From Streptomyces novaecaesareae (lineage in GTDB: Bacteria > Actinomycetota > Actinomycetes > Streptomycetales > Streptomycetaceae): DNA of 64,000 nucleotides. Within the stretch, counting starts at the first letter, position 1; each line of letters starts with the position of its first letter. Made by a program: the position numbers and the translations under genes. Shown piece after piece: positions 25,318-34,020 of this stretch. Below the pieces are notes generated by a model. It was not told the DNA's origin and did no database searches. It was given only the letters and a program-made list of their open reading frames with translations. The stretch covers positions 15,183 to 79,182 of the forward strand of contig NZ_JNWQ01000026.1 of assembly GCF_000716875.1 (NCBI RefSeq). The letters are read 5' to 3'.

Positions 25318-26280
25318 ATGCGAACCGTGGGTTGCCTGATCTTCGACGGTGTCCGGGCCTTCGACTACGCCGTGATCGGCGAGGTGTGGGCCAACCGCGC
25401 CTCCCGGCCCGGGCTGCCCGCCTTCGACCTGCGGGTCTGCGGGCCGGACGGCGCCCGGGTCCGGCTGGGCGGCGGGCTGGAGCGCGTCCCCGACCTCGGA
25501 ACGGCCGCTCTGGCCGACTGCGACCTGGTCGTGGTCCCGGGCGTCGAGGACCCGGGCGCCGCCCGCGACCCCGCCGTCCTCGCCGCCCTGCGGGCCGTCC
25601 GCGCCAGGGGCGTGCCCATCGCCTCCCTCTGCGCGGGCGCCTTCGTCCTCGCCGAGGCCGGCCTGCTCGACGGCCGCGAGGCCACCACCCACTGGGCCGT
25701 CGCGCCCGAACTCGCCCGCCGCTTCCCGGCGGTGACCGTCCGCCCCGAGGTGCTCTTCACCGGCGGGGACGGCCTCTGGACCTCGGCCGGCGTGGCGGCC
25801 GGCATCGACCTCTGCCTCCACCTCGTCCGCACCGCGCACGGTCAGCAGGCCGCCGCCACCATCGCCCGCGCCATGGTCACCGCGCCCTTCCGGGCCGGCG
25901 GCCAGGCCCAGTTCATCCCCTCCCCGGTGCCGGCCCCCACCGCCGACGATCCCCTTTCCCGGGTCCGCGCCGAGGTCCTCGCCTCCCTGGACGCCCCCTG
26001 GAGCGTCCCCCGGATGGCCGCGGCCGCCCTGATGTCCGAGCGCAGCTTTGCTCGTCACTTCACCGCCGCCACCGGCACCACCCCGGTGCGCTGGCTCCTC
26101 GACCAGCGGATCCTCACCGCCCAGCGCCTCCTGGAGGAGACCGACCTGCCCGTCGACACCGTCGCCACCCACTGCGGCTTCAGCTCGGCCGTGTCCCTCC
26201 GCCCGGTCTTCACCGCCCGCGTCGGCCTCGCGCCCCGCGAGTACCGCCGGGCGTTCCGGGGGCGGGAGGCGGAGGGTTAG
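25318..26280 (+). CDS. AraC-family regulator with N-terminal DJ-1/PfpI domain (FtrA/GlxA type)
   Basis: A 320-residue protein. Residues 1-190 form a class I glutamine-amidotransferase-like domain with Cys in SLCAGAFVLAEAGLL. Residues 215-315 form two AraC helix-turn-helix units (MAAAALMSERSFARHF and VDTVATHCGFSSAVSLRPVF, then PREYRR). The DJ-1 domain probably senses a small molecule rather than acting as an enzyme. It is transcribed divergently from the isochorismatase-fold hydrolase, its likely target. Confidence 0.93.
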   Translation: MRTVGCLIFDGVRAFDYAVIGEVWANRASRPGLPAFDLRVCGPDGARVRLGGGLERVPDLGTAALADCDLVVVPGVEDPGAARDPAVLAALRAVRARGVPIASLCAGAFVLAEAGLLDGREATTHWAVAPELARRFPAVTVRPEVLFTGGDGLWTSAGVAAGIDLCLHLVRTAHGQQAAATIARAMVTAPFRAGGQAQFIPSPVPAPTADDPLSRVRAEVLASLDAPWSVPRMAAAALMSERSFARHFTAATGTTPVRWLLDQRILTAQRLLEETDLPVDTVATHCGFSSAVSLRPVFTARVGLAPREYRRAFRGREAEG

Positions 26281-26312
26281 CCGTGGGCCGGGGTCGCCGT
26301 GGGCCGGGGTCG
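26281..26312. repeat. 2 x 16-bp tandem repeat after the AraC gene
   Basis: Two perfect copies of CCGTGGGCCGGGGTCG directly after the stop codon at 26280, continuing as degenerate copies to about 26338. Confidence 0.8.
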
Positions 26313-26338
26313 GCGGGCCGTTCGTCGGCGGGCCGGGG

Positions 26339-27433
26339 TCAGCGGACCGGGGTGCGCCGGACGACTGTGCCCTGGCCGTCCGCCTCCAGCATGGCGGTGC
26401 CCTCGGGGCCGCTCACGGCGACCGAGATGGTGAGGTCGCCGCCGATCCGGCTGACGGAGAGCAGCCAGGCCGGCGCGGAGTGGATGCCGAGGGTGGTCCT
26501 GGCCTCCTCGACCAGGGCGGGGAAGCGTTCGTAGGGCAGGGCGTCCACGTCGAACTGGAGGAACTGCGCACCGGGCGGGGAGGCGATCGACAGCAGGCGC
26601 TCCTGCACGACGAGGGTGAACGCCTGGTGCGTCTCCTTGTCCTTGGTGAGCAGGTTGACGGCCCGGCGCAGCTCGCCCTCGTCGAGGAAGGACTGCTCGG
26701 GGCCGAGGGAGACGGTGCCGGACATCGACGTCACGGTGGTGCTGGACCATGTCGAGGAGACCGACGGCTGCGCGGCGGCCGGCTGTGGCGCGGTGGGCTG
26801 CTCGTCGAACAGGTCCGCGCGGAACAGGAAGAGCACTGCCGCCACGGCGAGCAGCAGGCCCAGGAGTGCGGCGGCGCCGGAGGCGCAGCCCTCGGCGGGC
26901 GCGCGCACCGTGGTCGACTCCGGCGCCGAGTCGAGGTGTGCGGTTGCCGCCCGCTCCTCCCAGTCCGGGGTCGGCTGCGGCACGATCCGCCCCTTCCACG
27001 GCCGGTCCGGCGGGTACTGGACCACCAGGATGTCGCGGGGCCGGTAGTCGGGGAGATTGACGAGGTTGATGCCCTGACTGATCTCGACGCGGAACGCGGG
27101 CTCGTCGTCCGGTGCCACGGTGAGGTCGAAGTGCACCGGTATGTCGCCGGTCTCGCTGCCGCCGGCGCGCAGGCCCTCGATCATCGCGAGGGCCGTGCGG
27201 GGCACGACGGCCGCCTCCCGGGCGCGCCGGGGTGCGTCGGCCAGTTGGTAGAGCAGGGCGTAGACCACGGGCGCGACCAGGCCGGCGACGATCAGCGGTG
27301 TGCGTCCGATGATGATGCCGACGATGACCGTGGCCGGCGCCCCTCCGATCACGGTGCCCGTCAGGAAGTCGCGGGCGAGGGCGAGTACGGCCCGGTCCCG
27401 GGGCGTCGGCGGCGTGGTGGCGCTGATCGTCAT
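26339..27433 (-). CDS. Hypothetical membrane protein
   Basis: A 364-residue protein. Two closely spaced TM helices lie near residues 25-65 (TVIVGIIIGRTPLIVAG and PVVYALLYQL). A cytoplasmic-type beta-rich domain (about 70-180) contains RPRDILVVQYPPDRPW. A third TM (about 188-206, GAAALLGLLLAVAAVLFLF) precedes a C-terminal extracytoplasmic domain. No enzymatic motif or family was recognised. The ATG at 27433 follows CACAAT by 8 nt, so it may also be leaderless. Neighbours give no clue to function. Confidence 0.75.
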   Translation of the reverse strand: MTISATTPPTPRDRAVLALARDFLTGTVIGGAPATVIVGIIIGRTPLIVAGLVAPVVYALLYQLADAPRRAREAAVVPRTALAMIEGLRAGGSETGDIPVHFDLTVAPDDEPAFRVEISQGINLVNLPDYRPRDILVVQYPPDRPWKGRIVPQPTPDWEERAATAHLDSAPESTTVRAPAEGCASGAAALLGLLLAVAAVLFLFRADLFDEQPTAPQPAAAQPSVSSTWSSTTVTSMSGTVSLGPEQSFLDEGELRRAVNLLTKDKETHQAFTLVVQERLLSIASPPGAQFLQFDVDALPYERFPALVEEARTTLGIHSAPAWLLSVSRIGGDLTISVAVSGPEGTAMLEADGQGTVVRRTPVR

Positions 27434-27542
27434 GCGGGTGATTGTGCCGGGCCCGGGTGGCGGTCGGTAGGCCTTCGAACGACCTGCTGTGAATGGTCGA
27501 ACTGGCGTGTGCCGCAGGGAAGTTACGGATCGGTGTCGGGGG

Positions 27543-27573
27543 CGGGGTGGCGGCCCTCAGCGCCGCCACCCCG
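27543..27573 (-). terminator. GC-rich hairpin downstream of the adenylate-forming ligase gene
   Basis: A 12-bp perfect stem, CGGGGTGGCGGC (27543-27554) with its complement (27562-27573), and a 7-nt loop. It lies between the ligase stop (27682) and the next gene's start (27433). A second structure, CCAAAC...GTTTGG enclosing CCCCA/TGGGG, lies at 27610-27637. Confidence 0.5.
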
Positions 27574-27637
27574 TTGGCTTCTCGGCACGGGGGCCGTGGT
27601 TCGTTGAGCCAAACCCCACCTTGGGGTGAAGTTTGGC

Positions 27638-27670
27638 CCGGGTTCGGCCCGGGTTCGGCCCGGGTTCGGC
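27638..27670. repeat. 3 x 11-bp tandem repeat at 3' end of the ligase gene
   Basis: Three perfect units of CCCGGGTTCGG and a partial fourth, ending 12 nt from the stop codon at 27682. Confidence 0.85.
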
Positions 27671-27681
27671 CCGGGGCGCGT

Positions 27682-29238
27682 TCAGTCCGCGACGGTCTCG
27701 CGGAGGAGCTTCTTGTCCGGCTTGCCCACGGAGGTCAGGGGGATCTCCGGGACGATGCGCAGCACCTCCGGGGCGTACATCCGGCCCTTGTGCGCGGTGA
27801 CGAAGGCGCGCAGCTCGGCCAGGTCGGGCCGCTGCCCCGGGGCGGGGACGACGGCGACGTGGACGTGTTCGGCCTCCTCGGCGTCGCGCACCCCGTAGAC
27901 CGCGCACCGGGCGATCGAGGGGTGGGTGAGGAGCAGGTCCTCCACCTCGGTGGGGTAGACGTGCCCGCCGACCACGATGATCTTGTCCTTGAGGCGGTCG
28001 GCCAGGTAGAGGTAGCCGTCGGCGTCGAGGTAGCCGATGTCGCCGGTGTCCAGCCAACCGTCGTGCAGCACCTCGGCGGTGAGGTCGGGCCGCTTCCAGT
28101 AGCCGGCCATCACGGTGGCCGAGCGGACGTGGATCTCGCCCTGTTCGCCGGTCGGCAGGTCGGTGCCGTCGGCGGAGCGGATCACCACCTCCACGCCCGG
28201 GAGGGGCCTGCCGACGGAGAGTTGGCCGCCGTGGCCGATCCGGTCGTGCTCGTGCGGGAGGAGCATGGCGATGTTCTGCGCCTCGGACTGCCCGTAGCCG
28301 CTCACCAGGACCGGCCCGAACACCTTGATCGCCTCGCGCACCCGGCCCGGCGAGGCCGCGCAGCCCCCGTACGAGACCCGGCGCACGCTGGACAGGTCGG
28401 TGCGGCCGATCGCCGGGTGGTCGAGCAGCCGGTAGAGCAGCGGCGGCAGCACCCACAGGTCGGTGATCCGCTCGCGCTCGACCGCGGCCAGGACCTCGCC
28501 GGGGTCGAAGGAGCGCTGGAGGACCACCGAGCCGCCGCTGTGGAGCGTCAGGTCGGCGAGGACGCCGGCGAGGTGGGCCAGCGGGGTGGCGGCGAGCAGG
28601 CGGGGCGGGACGCCGTCCGGGCCGCCGCCGTACTGGACGTCGAAGGCGCCCCGGTAGGCGCCGTGCAGGCCGCGGACGCCCTTCGGGATGCCGGTGGTGC
28701 CGCCGGTGTGGCGGATGGTCAGGTCGTCGTCGGGCCGGATCCGGACGGCCGGCGGCGCGGCGGGCCGGCGGGCGGAGGCGGCGATCACGTCCTCGCCGAT
28801 GGCCGCCGCCGCGCCGGTGGTCTCCGGGCCGGGGCCCAGGGTGAGGACGGTCGGCACGTCGACCAGCGGGATCAACTCGGCTGCCGCCGCGAACCGTTCG
28901 GCGTCCACGAGCAGGATGGTGGTGTCCACGCTGGTGGCGATCTCGGCGAGGATCGGCGCGCTCATGCCGTCGTACAGGTTCACCATCCGGGCACCCGCGA
29001 GCCAGGCGGCGTACCGGGCGCTGAGCGCCTCGGCGGTGTTGCCCGCCATGAGGGTCACCGTGGTGCCCCGGGTCGCGCCCCGGGCGAGCAGCTCGTGGGC
29101 CAGGCGGTACGTGGCGGCGGCGAACTCTCCGGCGGTGATCACGGCGCCGTCGGCGGTGGTGATGGCCCGCCGGTCGGGGTCGGCGGAGAGGGAGCGGAGG
29201 ATCAGAGCGGGGGCGCTGACGAACTCCGCGTCGGTCAT
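27682..29238 (-). CDS. Adenylate-forming (AMP-dependent) synthetase/ligase
   Basis: A 518-residue class I adenylate-forming enzyme. The phosphate-binding loop is IRHTGGTTGIPKG (HTGG instead of the usual TSG). Other motifs are GYGQSEAQNIA, GWLDTGDIGYLDADGYLYLADRLKDKI and the C-terminal catalytic Lys in PLTSVGKPDKK. It activates a carboxylic acid as acyl-AMP and probably transfers it to CoA; the acid is unknown. The second Met (29238) is preferred because GAAGAAGAAG lies just upstream of it, while ATG 29268 has no ribosome-binding site. It is monocistronic as far as can be seen. Confidence 0.92.
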   Translation of the reverse strand: MTDAEFVSAPALILRSLSADPDRRAITTADGAVITAGEFAAATYRLAHELLARGATRGTTVTLMAGNTAEALSARYAAWLAGARMVNLYDGMSAPILAEIATSVDTTILLVDAERFAAAAELIPLVDVPTVLTLGPGPETTGAAAAIGEDVIAASARRPAAPPAVRIRPDDDLTIRHTGGTTGIPKGVRGLHGAYRGAFDVQYGGGPDGVPPRLLAATPLAHLAGVLADLTLHSGGSVVLQRSFDPGEVLAAVERERITDLWVLPPLLYRLLDHPAIGRTDLSSVRRVSYGGCAASPGRVREAIKVFGPVLVSGYGQSEAQNIAMLLPHEHDRIGHGGQLSVGRPLPGVEVVIRSADGTDLPTGEQGEIHVRSATVMAGYWKRPDLTAEVLHDGWLDTGDIGYLDADGYLYLADRLKDKIIVVGGHVYPTEVEDLLLTHPSIARCAVYGVRDAEEAEHVHVAVVPAPGQRPDLAELRAFVTAHKGRMYAPEVLRIVPEIPLTSVGKPDKKLLRETVAD

Positions 29239-29507
29239 GGCCACTTCTTCTTCGTGGGTTGCAACCATGGCCGCAGACTAACCCGATCCTTCGTGCCCCA
29301 TCGGGGAGTTCGGGGTTGTCGAGCGGGTGGTCTCCGCCCTCCTTATTGTCATATTGACGAGAATTGGCCATGCTCGGCACGCGCGGCGGACGCCAGTCCC
29401 TGCGGTACCGCCAGGGGGAGCGGGGAGCACGGTCTGCGTTTGCTGGATGAGGAGTAGCCCCCCGGTTCGTCGTTCGGGGGTGGTCAGAAGCACCTCTCCA
29501 GATGGTC

Positions 29508-29513
29508 TATAGT
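29508..29513 (+). promoter_or_regulatory. -10 element of the tRNA-Leu promoter
   Basis: TATAGT, 17 nt upstream of the tRNA 5' end, in a locally AT-rich stretch (CTATAGTTAACC). The -35 is not well defined; TGGTCA at 29481 is 21 nt away. Confidence 0.45.
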
Positions 29514-29530
29514 TAACCCATCACCCAGAT

Positions 29531-29614
29531 GCGCGGGTGGCGGAATAGGCAGACGCGCTGGATTCAGGTTCCAGTGCCCGAAAGGGCGTGGGGGTTCAAC
29601 TCCCCCCTCGCGCA
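29531..29614 (+). tRNA. tRNA-Leu (anticodon CAG)
   Basis: A class II tRNA of 84 nt. The acceptor stem is GCGCGGG (29531-29537) with CTCGCGC (29607-29613) and discriminator A. The anticodon arm is CTGGA-TTCAGGT-TCCAG with anticodon CAG (reads CTG). The long variable arm is TGCCCGAAAGGGCGT, and the T-loop contains TTCAACT. CCA is not encoded. CTG is the dominant Leu codon here, so this is a major tRNA. Confidence 0.96.
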
Positions 29615-29620
29615 CAGAGA

Positions 29621-29658
29621 ACGGCCGGTTGATCTTCGGATCGACCGGCCGTTTTGCT
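29621..29658 (+). terminator. Intrinsic terminator of tRNA-Leu
   Basis: A stem of 14 positions, ACGGCCGGTTGATC (29621-29634) paired with GATCGACCGGCCGT (29639-29652) with a single internal G-T wobble, a TTCG tetraloop, and TTTGCTTT after it. A textbook terminator 6 nt after the tRNA. Confidence 0.9.
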
Positions 29659-29703
29659 TTCCTCGATCCCTCCATCTGCTCCCTCGATCGGGGGAGGTCG
29701 GCC

Positions 29704-30987
29704 GTGAAAGGCCCGGCGATACTGGCGATCATGATCAAGGCGATTCGGCCGCTGCTGCGCGGTTCCACGTATACGGGTGTGTTGTTTGCGGTGCTCGGGG
29801 CGTTGGCGGGGCTGCCGTTGGCGCTCGTGGCGTTGGTGCCTGCGGCCGGGATGCAGGCGAGTCCGTACGGGGTGTCGGCGGTGCTGTCGTTGGTGCTCTG
29901 GGGGGTGCTGATCGGGCTCGTCGGGTTGGCCGGGGGCACGCGGCGGGTGTTGGTGCGGGCGGCGCGGCGGTTGCTGCGGGTGGCGGTGCCGGATCCGGTG
30001 AAGGGGGCCGCGGGGGAGCGGTGGCGGACGCCGGTGTTCTTCGTCCTGCACGTGGTGCTGGGGTGGGTGGTGCTGTTCGGTGGGAGCACGCTGCTGGTGA
30101 TGGGGGTGGCGCTGCCCGGCCGGTATGCCCAGGGTGAGGCGCGGGTGAGCCTGTTCGGCTGGTCCACCGACCTGACGGGCGGCTGGAGTTGGGCGACGGC
30201 AGTCATCTGCCTGCTGCTGGCGGCGGTGCTGTTCACGGGGGTGTCCGGTGCGCTGCGATGGCTGGCGCCGCGGCTGCTCGGGCCCTCGTCCGCGGAGCGG
30301 CTGGCGCTGGCCGCCGAGCGGGAGCGGGCGCTGGCCGAACGCAACCGGCTGGCACACGAGTTGCACGACTCGATCGGGCACACCCTGACCGCCGCCACCA
30401 TCCAGGCCGCCGTCGCGGGCGAGGTGCTGTCCGCCGATCCGGCGGCCGCCCGGGCCGCCATGCGCAGCATCGAGGAGTCGACCCGTGCGGCGCTGGAGGA
30501 CCTGGACTACGTGCTGGGCGTGCTGCGGGACGAGCAGGCGGGCACCGCGCCGACCCGGACCCTCGCCGACCTGCCCGAACTGCTGGACCGGCTGCGGCAC
30601 GCGGGTGCGGTCGTGGAGCCGGAGACCGTCGGCGACCCGGCGCTGGTGCAGGGCACGCTGTCCCGCGCCGCGTACCGGATCCTGCAGGAGGGCCTGACGA
30701 ACGCGCTGCGGCACGGGGCGGGCGGGCCGATCCGGCTGCGGGTGGCGGTCGAAGGGGAGTGGTTGGAGCTGGGCGTGGTCAACGGGATCAAGGGCGGGCC
30801 GAGCGGCTTCCCGACCTCCGGCCACGGCCTGCCCGGGCTCGCCGAGCGGGTCCGCCTGCTGCACGGCGAGTTCGAGGCCGGCCCGTACGGTGCGCAGGGC
30901 CCGTACGGTGCGGATGGCCCGCACGGCCCGCAGGGCGCACAGCAGTGGCGGCTGGCCGTTCGGCTGCCGATACGGTTGGCGGCGTGA
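29704..30987 (+). CDS. Sensor histidine kinase (NarL-type partner, HisKA_3)
   Basis: A 427-residue membrane kinase. Four TM helices lie in the first 190 residues with only short loops, so the stimulus is probably sensed in or at the membrane. The dimerisation/phosphoacceptor box is ERNRLAHELHDSIGHTL with His221. A small HATPase_c domain has ILQEGLTNALRHG and GHGLPGLAERV. The GTG start at 29704 has GGGGGAGG 6 nt upstream. It overlaps the response-regulator start by 4 nt (GTGA). A Gly-Pro-Tyr-rich repeat (GPYGAQGPYGADGPHGPQG) is inserted near the C-terminus. Confidence 0.94.
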   Translation: MKGPAILAIMIKAIRPLLRGSTYTGVLFAVLGALAGLPLALVALVPAAGMQASPYGVSAVLSLVLWGVLIGLVGLAGGTRRVLVRAARRLLRVAVPDPVKGAAGERWRTPVFFVLHVVLGWVVLFGGSTLLVMGVALPGRYAQGEARVSLFGWSTDLTGGWSWATAVICLLLAAVLFTGVSGALRWLAPRLLGPSSAERLALAAERERALAERNRLAHELHDSIGHTLTAATIQAAVAGEVLSADPAAARAAMRSIEESTRAALEDLDYVLGVLRDEQAGTAPTRTLADLPELLDRLRHAGAVVEPETVGDPALVQGTLSRAAYRILQEGLTNALRHGAGGPIRLRVAVEGEWLELGVVNGIKGGPSGFPTSGHGLPGLAERVRLLHGEFEAGPYGAQGPYGADGPHGPQGAQQWRLAVRLPIRLAA

Positions 30988-31658
30988 GCAGCCCGGAAGC
31001 CCCCGTCACCGTCCTGATCGCGGACGACGACCCCGTCACCCGCAGCGGGCTGAGCACCCTGCTGGGGCTCCAGCCGGGCATCGAGGTGGTCGGGCAGGCC
31101 GCCGACGGCGTCGCCGTGGTCGAGCAGGTGCGGCTGCTGCGGCCGGACGTGGTGCTGATGGACGTGCGGATGCCGCGCCGCAACGGCATCGATGCGACCC
31201 GCGAACTGCTGTCCGAGAGCGCGGACCCGCCGAAGGTCGTCGTGATCACCACCTTCGAGAACGACGACTACGTCACCGCGGCGCTCGGCGCCGGCGCCAG
31301 CGGTTTCGTGCTCAAGCGCCTGCCCGTCCCGCAGATCGCCGAGGCGGTGCGGGTGGTGGCGGCCGGGGAGGCGATCCTCTTCCCGGCCGCGCTGCGCCGG
31401 ATGGTGGCCGCCCGCCCGCTGAACTCGGCCCAGGCGCTGCCTCGGGCGGCGCTCACCGGGCGGGAGGAGGGTGTGCTGCGGCTGATGGCGACCGGGCTGT
31501 CCAACCCGGAGATCGCGCAGTCGCTGGCGGTGAGCCTGGAGACGGTGAAGACGCACGTCGGGAACGTGCTGACCAAGCTGGGCGCGCAGAACCGCACGCA
31601 CGCGGTGGTGATCGCGTACGAGTCTGGGCTGGTCGTGCCGGGCCTCCAGGGCGCCTGA
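30984..31658 (+). CDS. Response regulator, NarL/LuxR family
   Basis: A 224-residue protein. The receiver domain (1-120) has the acidic pair ADDD, phosphoacceptor Asp60 in VLMDVRMPR, Thr in VVITTFENDDY and Lys in FVLKRLP. The C-terminal LuxR helix-turn-helix has LTGREEGVLRLMATGLSNPEIAQSL and VKTHVGNVLTKLGAQNR. It is coupled to the histidine kinase by a 4-nt overlap. Target genes are not evident nearby. Confidence 0.95.
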   Translation: MSSPEAPVTVLIADDDPVTRSGLSTLLGLQPGIEVVGQAADGVAVVEQVRLLRPDVVLMDVRMPRRNGIDATRELLSESADPPKVVVITTFENDDYVTAALGAGASGFVLKRLPVPQIAEAVRVVAAGEAILFPAALRRMVAARPLNSAQALPRAALTGREEGVLRLMATGLSNPEIAQSLAVSLETVKTHVGNVLTKLGAQNRTHAVVIAYESGLVVPGLQGA

Positions 31659-31680
31659 CCGCCCTGCCGCTTGCCCGCGC

Positions 31681-31740
31681 CGAGCGGGTCAGGGCCGAGC
31701 GGATCAGGGCCGTACTGGTCAGGGCCGTACGGGTCAGGGC
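31681..31740. repeat. 4 x 15-bp tandem repeat between convergent genes
   Basis: Four units of the type CGAGCGGGTCAGGGC / CGTACGGGTCAGGGC, in exact register, between the response-regulator stop and the amidase. The last unit includes the amidase stop codon (31734-31736). Confidence 0.9.
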
Positions 31741-33146
31741 CTCGGGTCGACCGGGGTGAGGACGCCGAGGCGGTCCTCGACGGCCTGGGCAGCGGCCAGG
31801 CACAGGTCCTCGCGGAATGCCCGCCCGACGATCTGCACGCCGGTGGGCAGCCCGTCCTCGGCGAGCCCGGTGGGGACGGCGACGGCAGGCACGCCGACGA
31901 AGGTGGTCACCGAGCAGAGGCGCATGGCCGAGGCGACGCGGTCGCGGCCCGCCTGGTCCCGGGACTCCAGGCCGGGTTCGACCGGCGGCTCGGTGAAGAC
32001 CGGGCCCAGCAGCAGCGGGTACTCGTGCAGGAACTCCGTCCAGGAGCGGCGGATGTTCATCCAGGTGCTCTGCAGCCGGATCAGCCCGGCGGCGTCGACG
32101 GGCGGGGCGCTGCGCATCGTCAGCTCGATGAAGCGGTCGCCGCCCGCGCCCAGCAGCTGCCGTACGGCGGGCCAGCTCGGGGCGAACTCGGTGCCGGTGA
32201 GGCGGTGGTAGGTGTCGAGGGCTTCGCCGAGCCTGGGGACGTCGGGTACCTCCCGCACGTCGTACCCGGCATCGCGCAGCGCGTCGGCGGCTCGGGCGAC
32301 GGCCTGGTGGACGGTGGGGTGGACGCCGAGGCCGCCCGGGTCCGCGACGACGGCGACCTTGGGCGGGCCGTCGAGCGGTTCGCCGTACAACGGGACGGGG
32401 ACGGCGCGCGGATCGCGGGGGTCGGTGCCGGCCAGCGTCTCGTAGGCGAGCCGGAGGTCGGCGACCGTACGGGCCAACGGGCCGTCGGTGACCAGGACTT
32501 GGGAGGCCGGGCCGGGGTCGTCCGGGCCGAGGAGGCGCTGGTCGGCGGGGAAGCGGCCGGTGGTCGGCTTGAGTGCGGCGACGCCGCAGAAGGCCGCCGG
32601 GATCCGGGCCGAGCCGCCGGAGTCGTTGCCGAGCCCGAGCGGGGCCAGGCCGGCGGCGACCGCGACGCCGTCCCCGCCGCTGGAGCCGCCGGGGGTGCGG
32701 GCCGCGTCCCAGGGGTTGCGGGTGTCTCCGTACAGCTCGCTGCGGGTGTGCATCCCGGCCAGGATCAGGGTCGGCATGTTGCTGTGGCCGATCGGGATCG
32801 CCCCGGCGGCGCGCAGCCGGGCCACCGGGACGGCGTCGGCGGGGGCGACGTGGTCGCGGAAACGCGGGGTGCCGAAGGTGGTGGCCACGCCCTCGATGGG
32901 CGTGCACTCCTTCACGGTGAAGGGCACGCCCGCGAGCGGTCCGAGTTCCTCGCCTGCGGCCCGGCGGCGGTCGGTGTCCCGGGCGGCGGCGCGGGCGCGG
33001 TCGGCGAGGAGCTGGGTGACGGCGTTGAGGTGCGGGTTGACCTCGGCGATGCGGGCGAGGTGGCTGTCGACCACGTCGAGGGCGGAGGCGTCGCCGTTGC
33101 GGACGGCGGCGGCGAGTTCGGTGGCGGGTTTGCTCCACAGGGGCAT
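31734..33146 (-). CDS. Amidase (amidase-signature family)
   Basis: A 470-residue amidase-signature enzyme. The Ser-cisSer-Lys triad is visible: Lys in FTVKECTP (about residue 75), cis-Ser in GGSSGGDGVA and nucleophilic Ser in NDSGGSARIPAAFCG. It hydrolyses a carboxamide; the family includes Glu-tRNA(Gln) amidotransferase subunit A and aryl/aliphatic amidases, and no Gat partner is present. The ATG at 33146 has GAGGAGG 9-10 nt upstream and is preferred to the GTG-started extension. It is divergent from a TetR regulator with two operator-like palindromes between them. Confidence 0.94.
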   Translation of the reverse strand: MPLWSKPATELAAAVRNGDASALDVVDSHLARIAEVNPHLNAVTQLLADRARAAARDTDRRRAAGEELGPLAGVPFTVKECTPIEGVATTFGTPRFRDHVAPADAVPVARLRAAGAIPIGHSNMPTLILAGMHTRSELYGDTRNPWDAARTPGGSSGGDGVAVAAGLAPLGLGNDSGGSARIPAAFCGVAALKPTTGRFPADQRLLGPDDPGPASQVLVTDGPLARTVADLRLAYETLAGTDPRDPRAVPVPLYGEPLDGPPKVAVVADPGGLGVHPTVHQAVARAADALRDAGYDVREVPDVPRLGEALDTYHRLTGTEFAPSWPAVRQLLGAGGDRFIELTMRSAPPVDAAGLIRLQSTWMNIRRSWTEFLHEYPLLLGPVFTEPPVEPGLESRDQAGRDRVASAMRLCSVTTFVGVPAVAVPTGLAEDGLPTGVQIVGRAFREDLCLAAAQAVEDRLGVLTPVDPRP

Positions 33147-33198
33147 GGGGGCGGTCCTCCTCGGGCTTGGGGCCTCGGGTCTCGGGCCGGGGCCTCGG

Positions 33199-33220
33199 TT
33201 CCGATGCGGGTGCATCGGAA
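33199..33220. promoter_or_regulatory. TetR-type operator 1 (9-4-9 palindrome)
   Basis: TTCCGATGC, spacer GGGT, GCATCGGAA: a perfect inverted repeat, 53 nt from the amidase start. It is repeated imperfectly at 33237. Confidence 0.75.
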
Positions 33221-33236
33221 ACAGACCCTAGCCGGG

Positions 33237-33258
33237 AACCGATACGCTTGCATCGGAA
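33237..33258. promoter_or_regulatory. TetR-type operator 2 (degenerate copy)
   Basis: The right half TGCATCGGAA is identical to operator 1; the left half AACCGATAC matches partly. It is centred about 38 bp from operator 1 and 22 nt before the TetR start, so the regulator should repress itself and the amidase. Confidence 0.65.
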
Positions 33259-33280
33259 TATTGGGACGAGGAGGTCGGGC

Positions 33281-33901
33281 ATGCCGAAACAGGTGGACCA
33301 CGACGGCCGGCGCCGACAGATCGCCGAGGCCGTCTGCCTGCTCGTGGACGAACACGGGCTGGGGGCCGTCACCCTGCGGGACGTCGCCACCCGCGCCGAG
33401 GTCTCCATGGGGGCCGTCCAGCGCTGCTTCCGCACCAAGGAGGAGATGCTGCGGTTCGCGCTTGCACACATCGGCGAGCGCGTCACCGCACGGGTGCGGA
33501 GCCGGCTGACCGCCGGGCCGGCACAGTCCGCCGCCAGCCGACTCGGCCTGGTGGCAGGCGAAGTGGCGCTGCTGCGCGAGGAACACCGGGCCGAGGCCAG
33601 GATCTGGCTCGCCTTCGTCGCCGAGGCCGCCGTCAGCCCGGCACTGGCGCAGACACTGCGCAGCAGCTACGCGGAGCTGGAGGAGCTGGTGGTGCAGCTG
33701 GTCGCGGAGGCCTCCGGCGGGGCCCTGGCGCCGGAGGCGGGAGTACGGACGGAGGCGCGGGCAGAGGCGCGGAGGGAGGCGTGGACCCTGCTCGCCCTCG
33801 CCGACGGGCTCACCGCGCACGTCCTGATCGGGCACCGGACGGCGGAGGAGGCGGAGGAGATCCTGCACGCGCACCTGGCCGGGCTCTGGGAGCGCTGCTG
33901 A
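33281..33901 (+). CDS. TetR-family transcriptional regulator
   Basis: A 206-residue regulator. The N-terminal helix-turn-helix (about 12-58) has RRRQIAEAVCLLVDEHGLGAVTLRDVATRAEVSMGAVQRCFRTKEEML. The ligand-binding region is helical, with a short EAxAEAR repeat near 165. The ATG start at 33281 has GAGGAGG upstream. It probably controls the divergent amidase and itself through the two palindromes at 33199-33258; the inducer is unknown, perhaps an amide substrate. Confidence 0.94.
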   Translation: MPKQVDHDGRRRQIAEAVCLLVDEHGLGAVTLRDVATRAEVSMGAVQRCFRTKEEMLRFALAHIGERVTARVRSRLTAGPAQSAASRLGLVAGEVALLREEHRAEARIWLAFVAEAAVSPALAQTLRSSYAELEELVVQLVAEASGGALAPEAGVRTEARAEARREAWTLLALADGLTAHVLIGHRTAEEAEEILHAHLAGLWERC

Positions 33902-34020
33902 GCGACCTATCCGGTGCCCCGTCGCCGTCCGGTCCGTGGATGGTCGAGGCCGGCAGCGGGGCCGGTGCGGCAGGATCGGGGCCGACGCCGCTGGACACAC
34001 CTGTGTTGGGAGAGCCTGCC

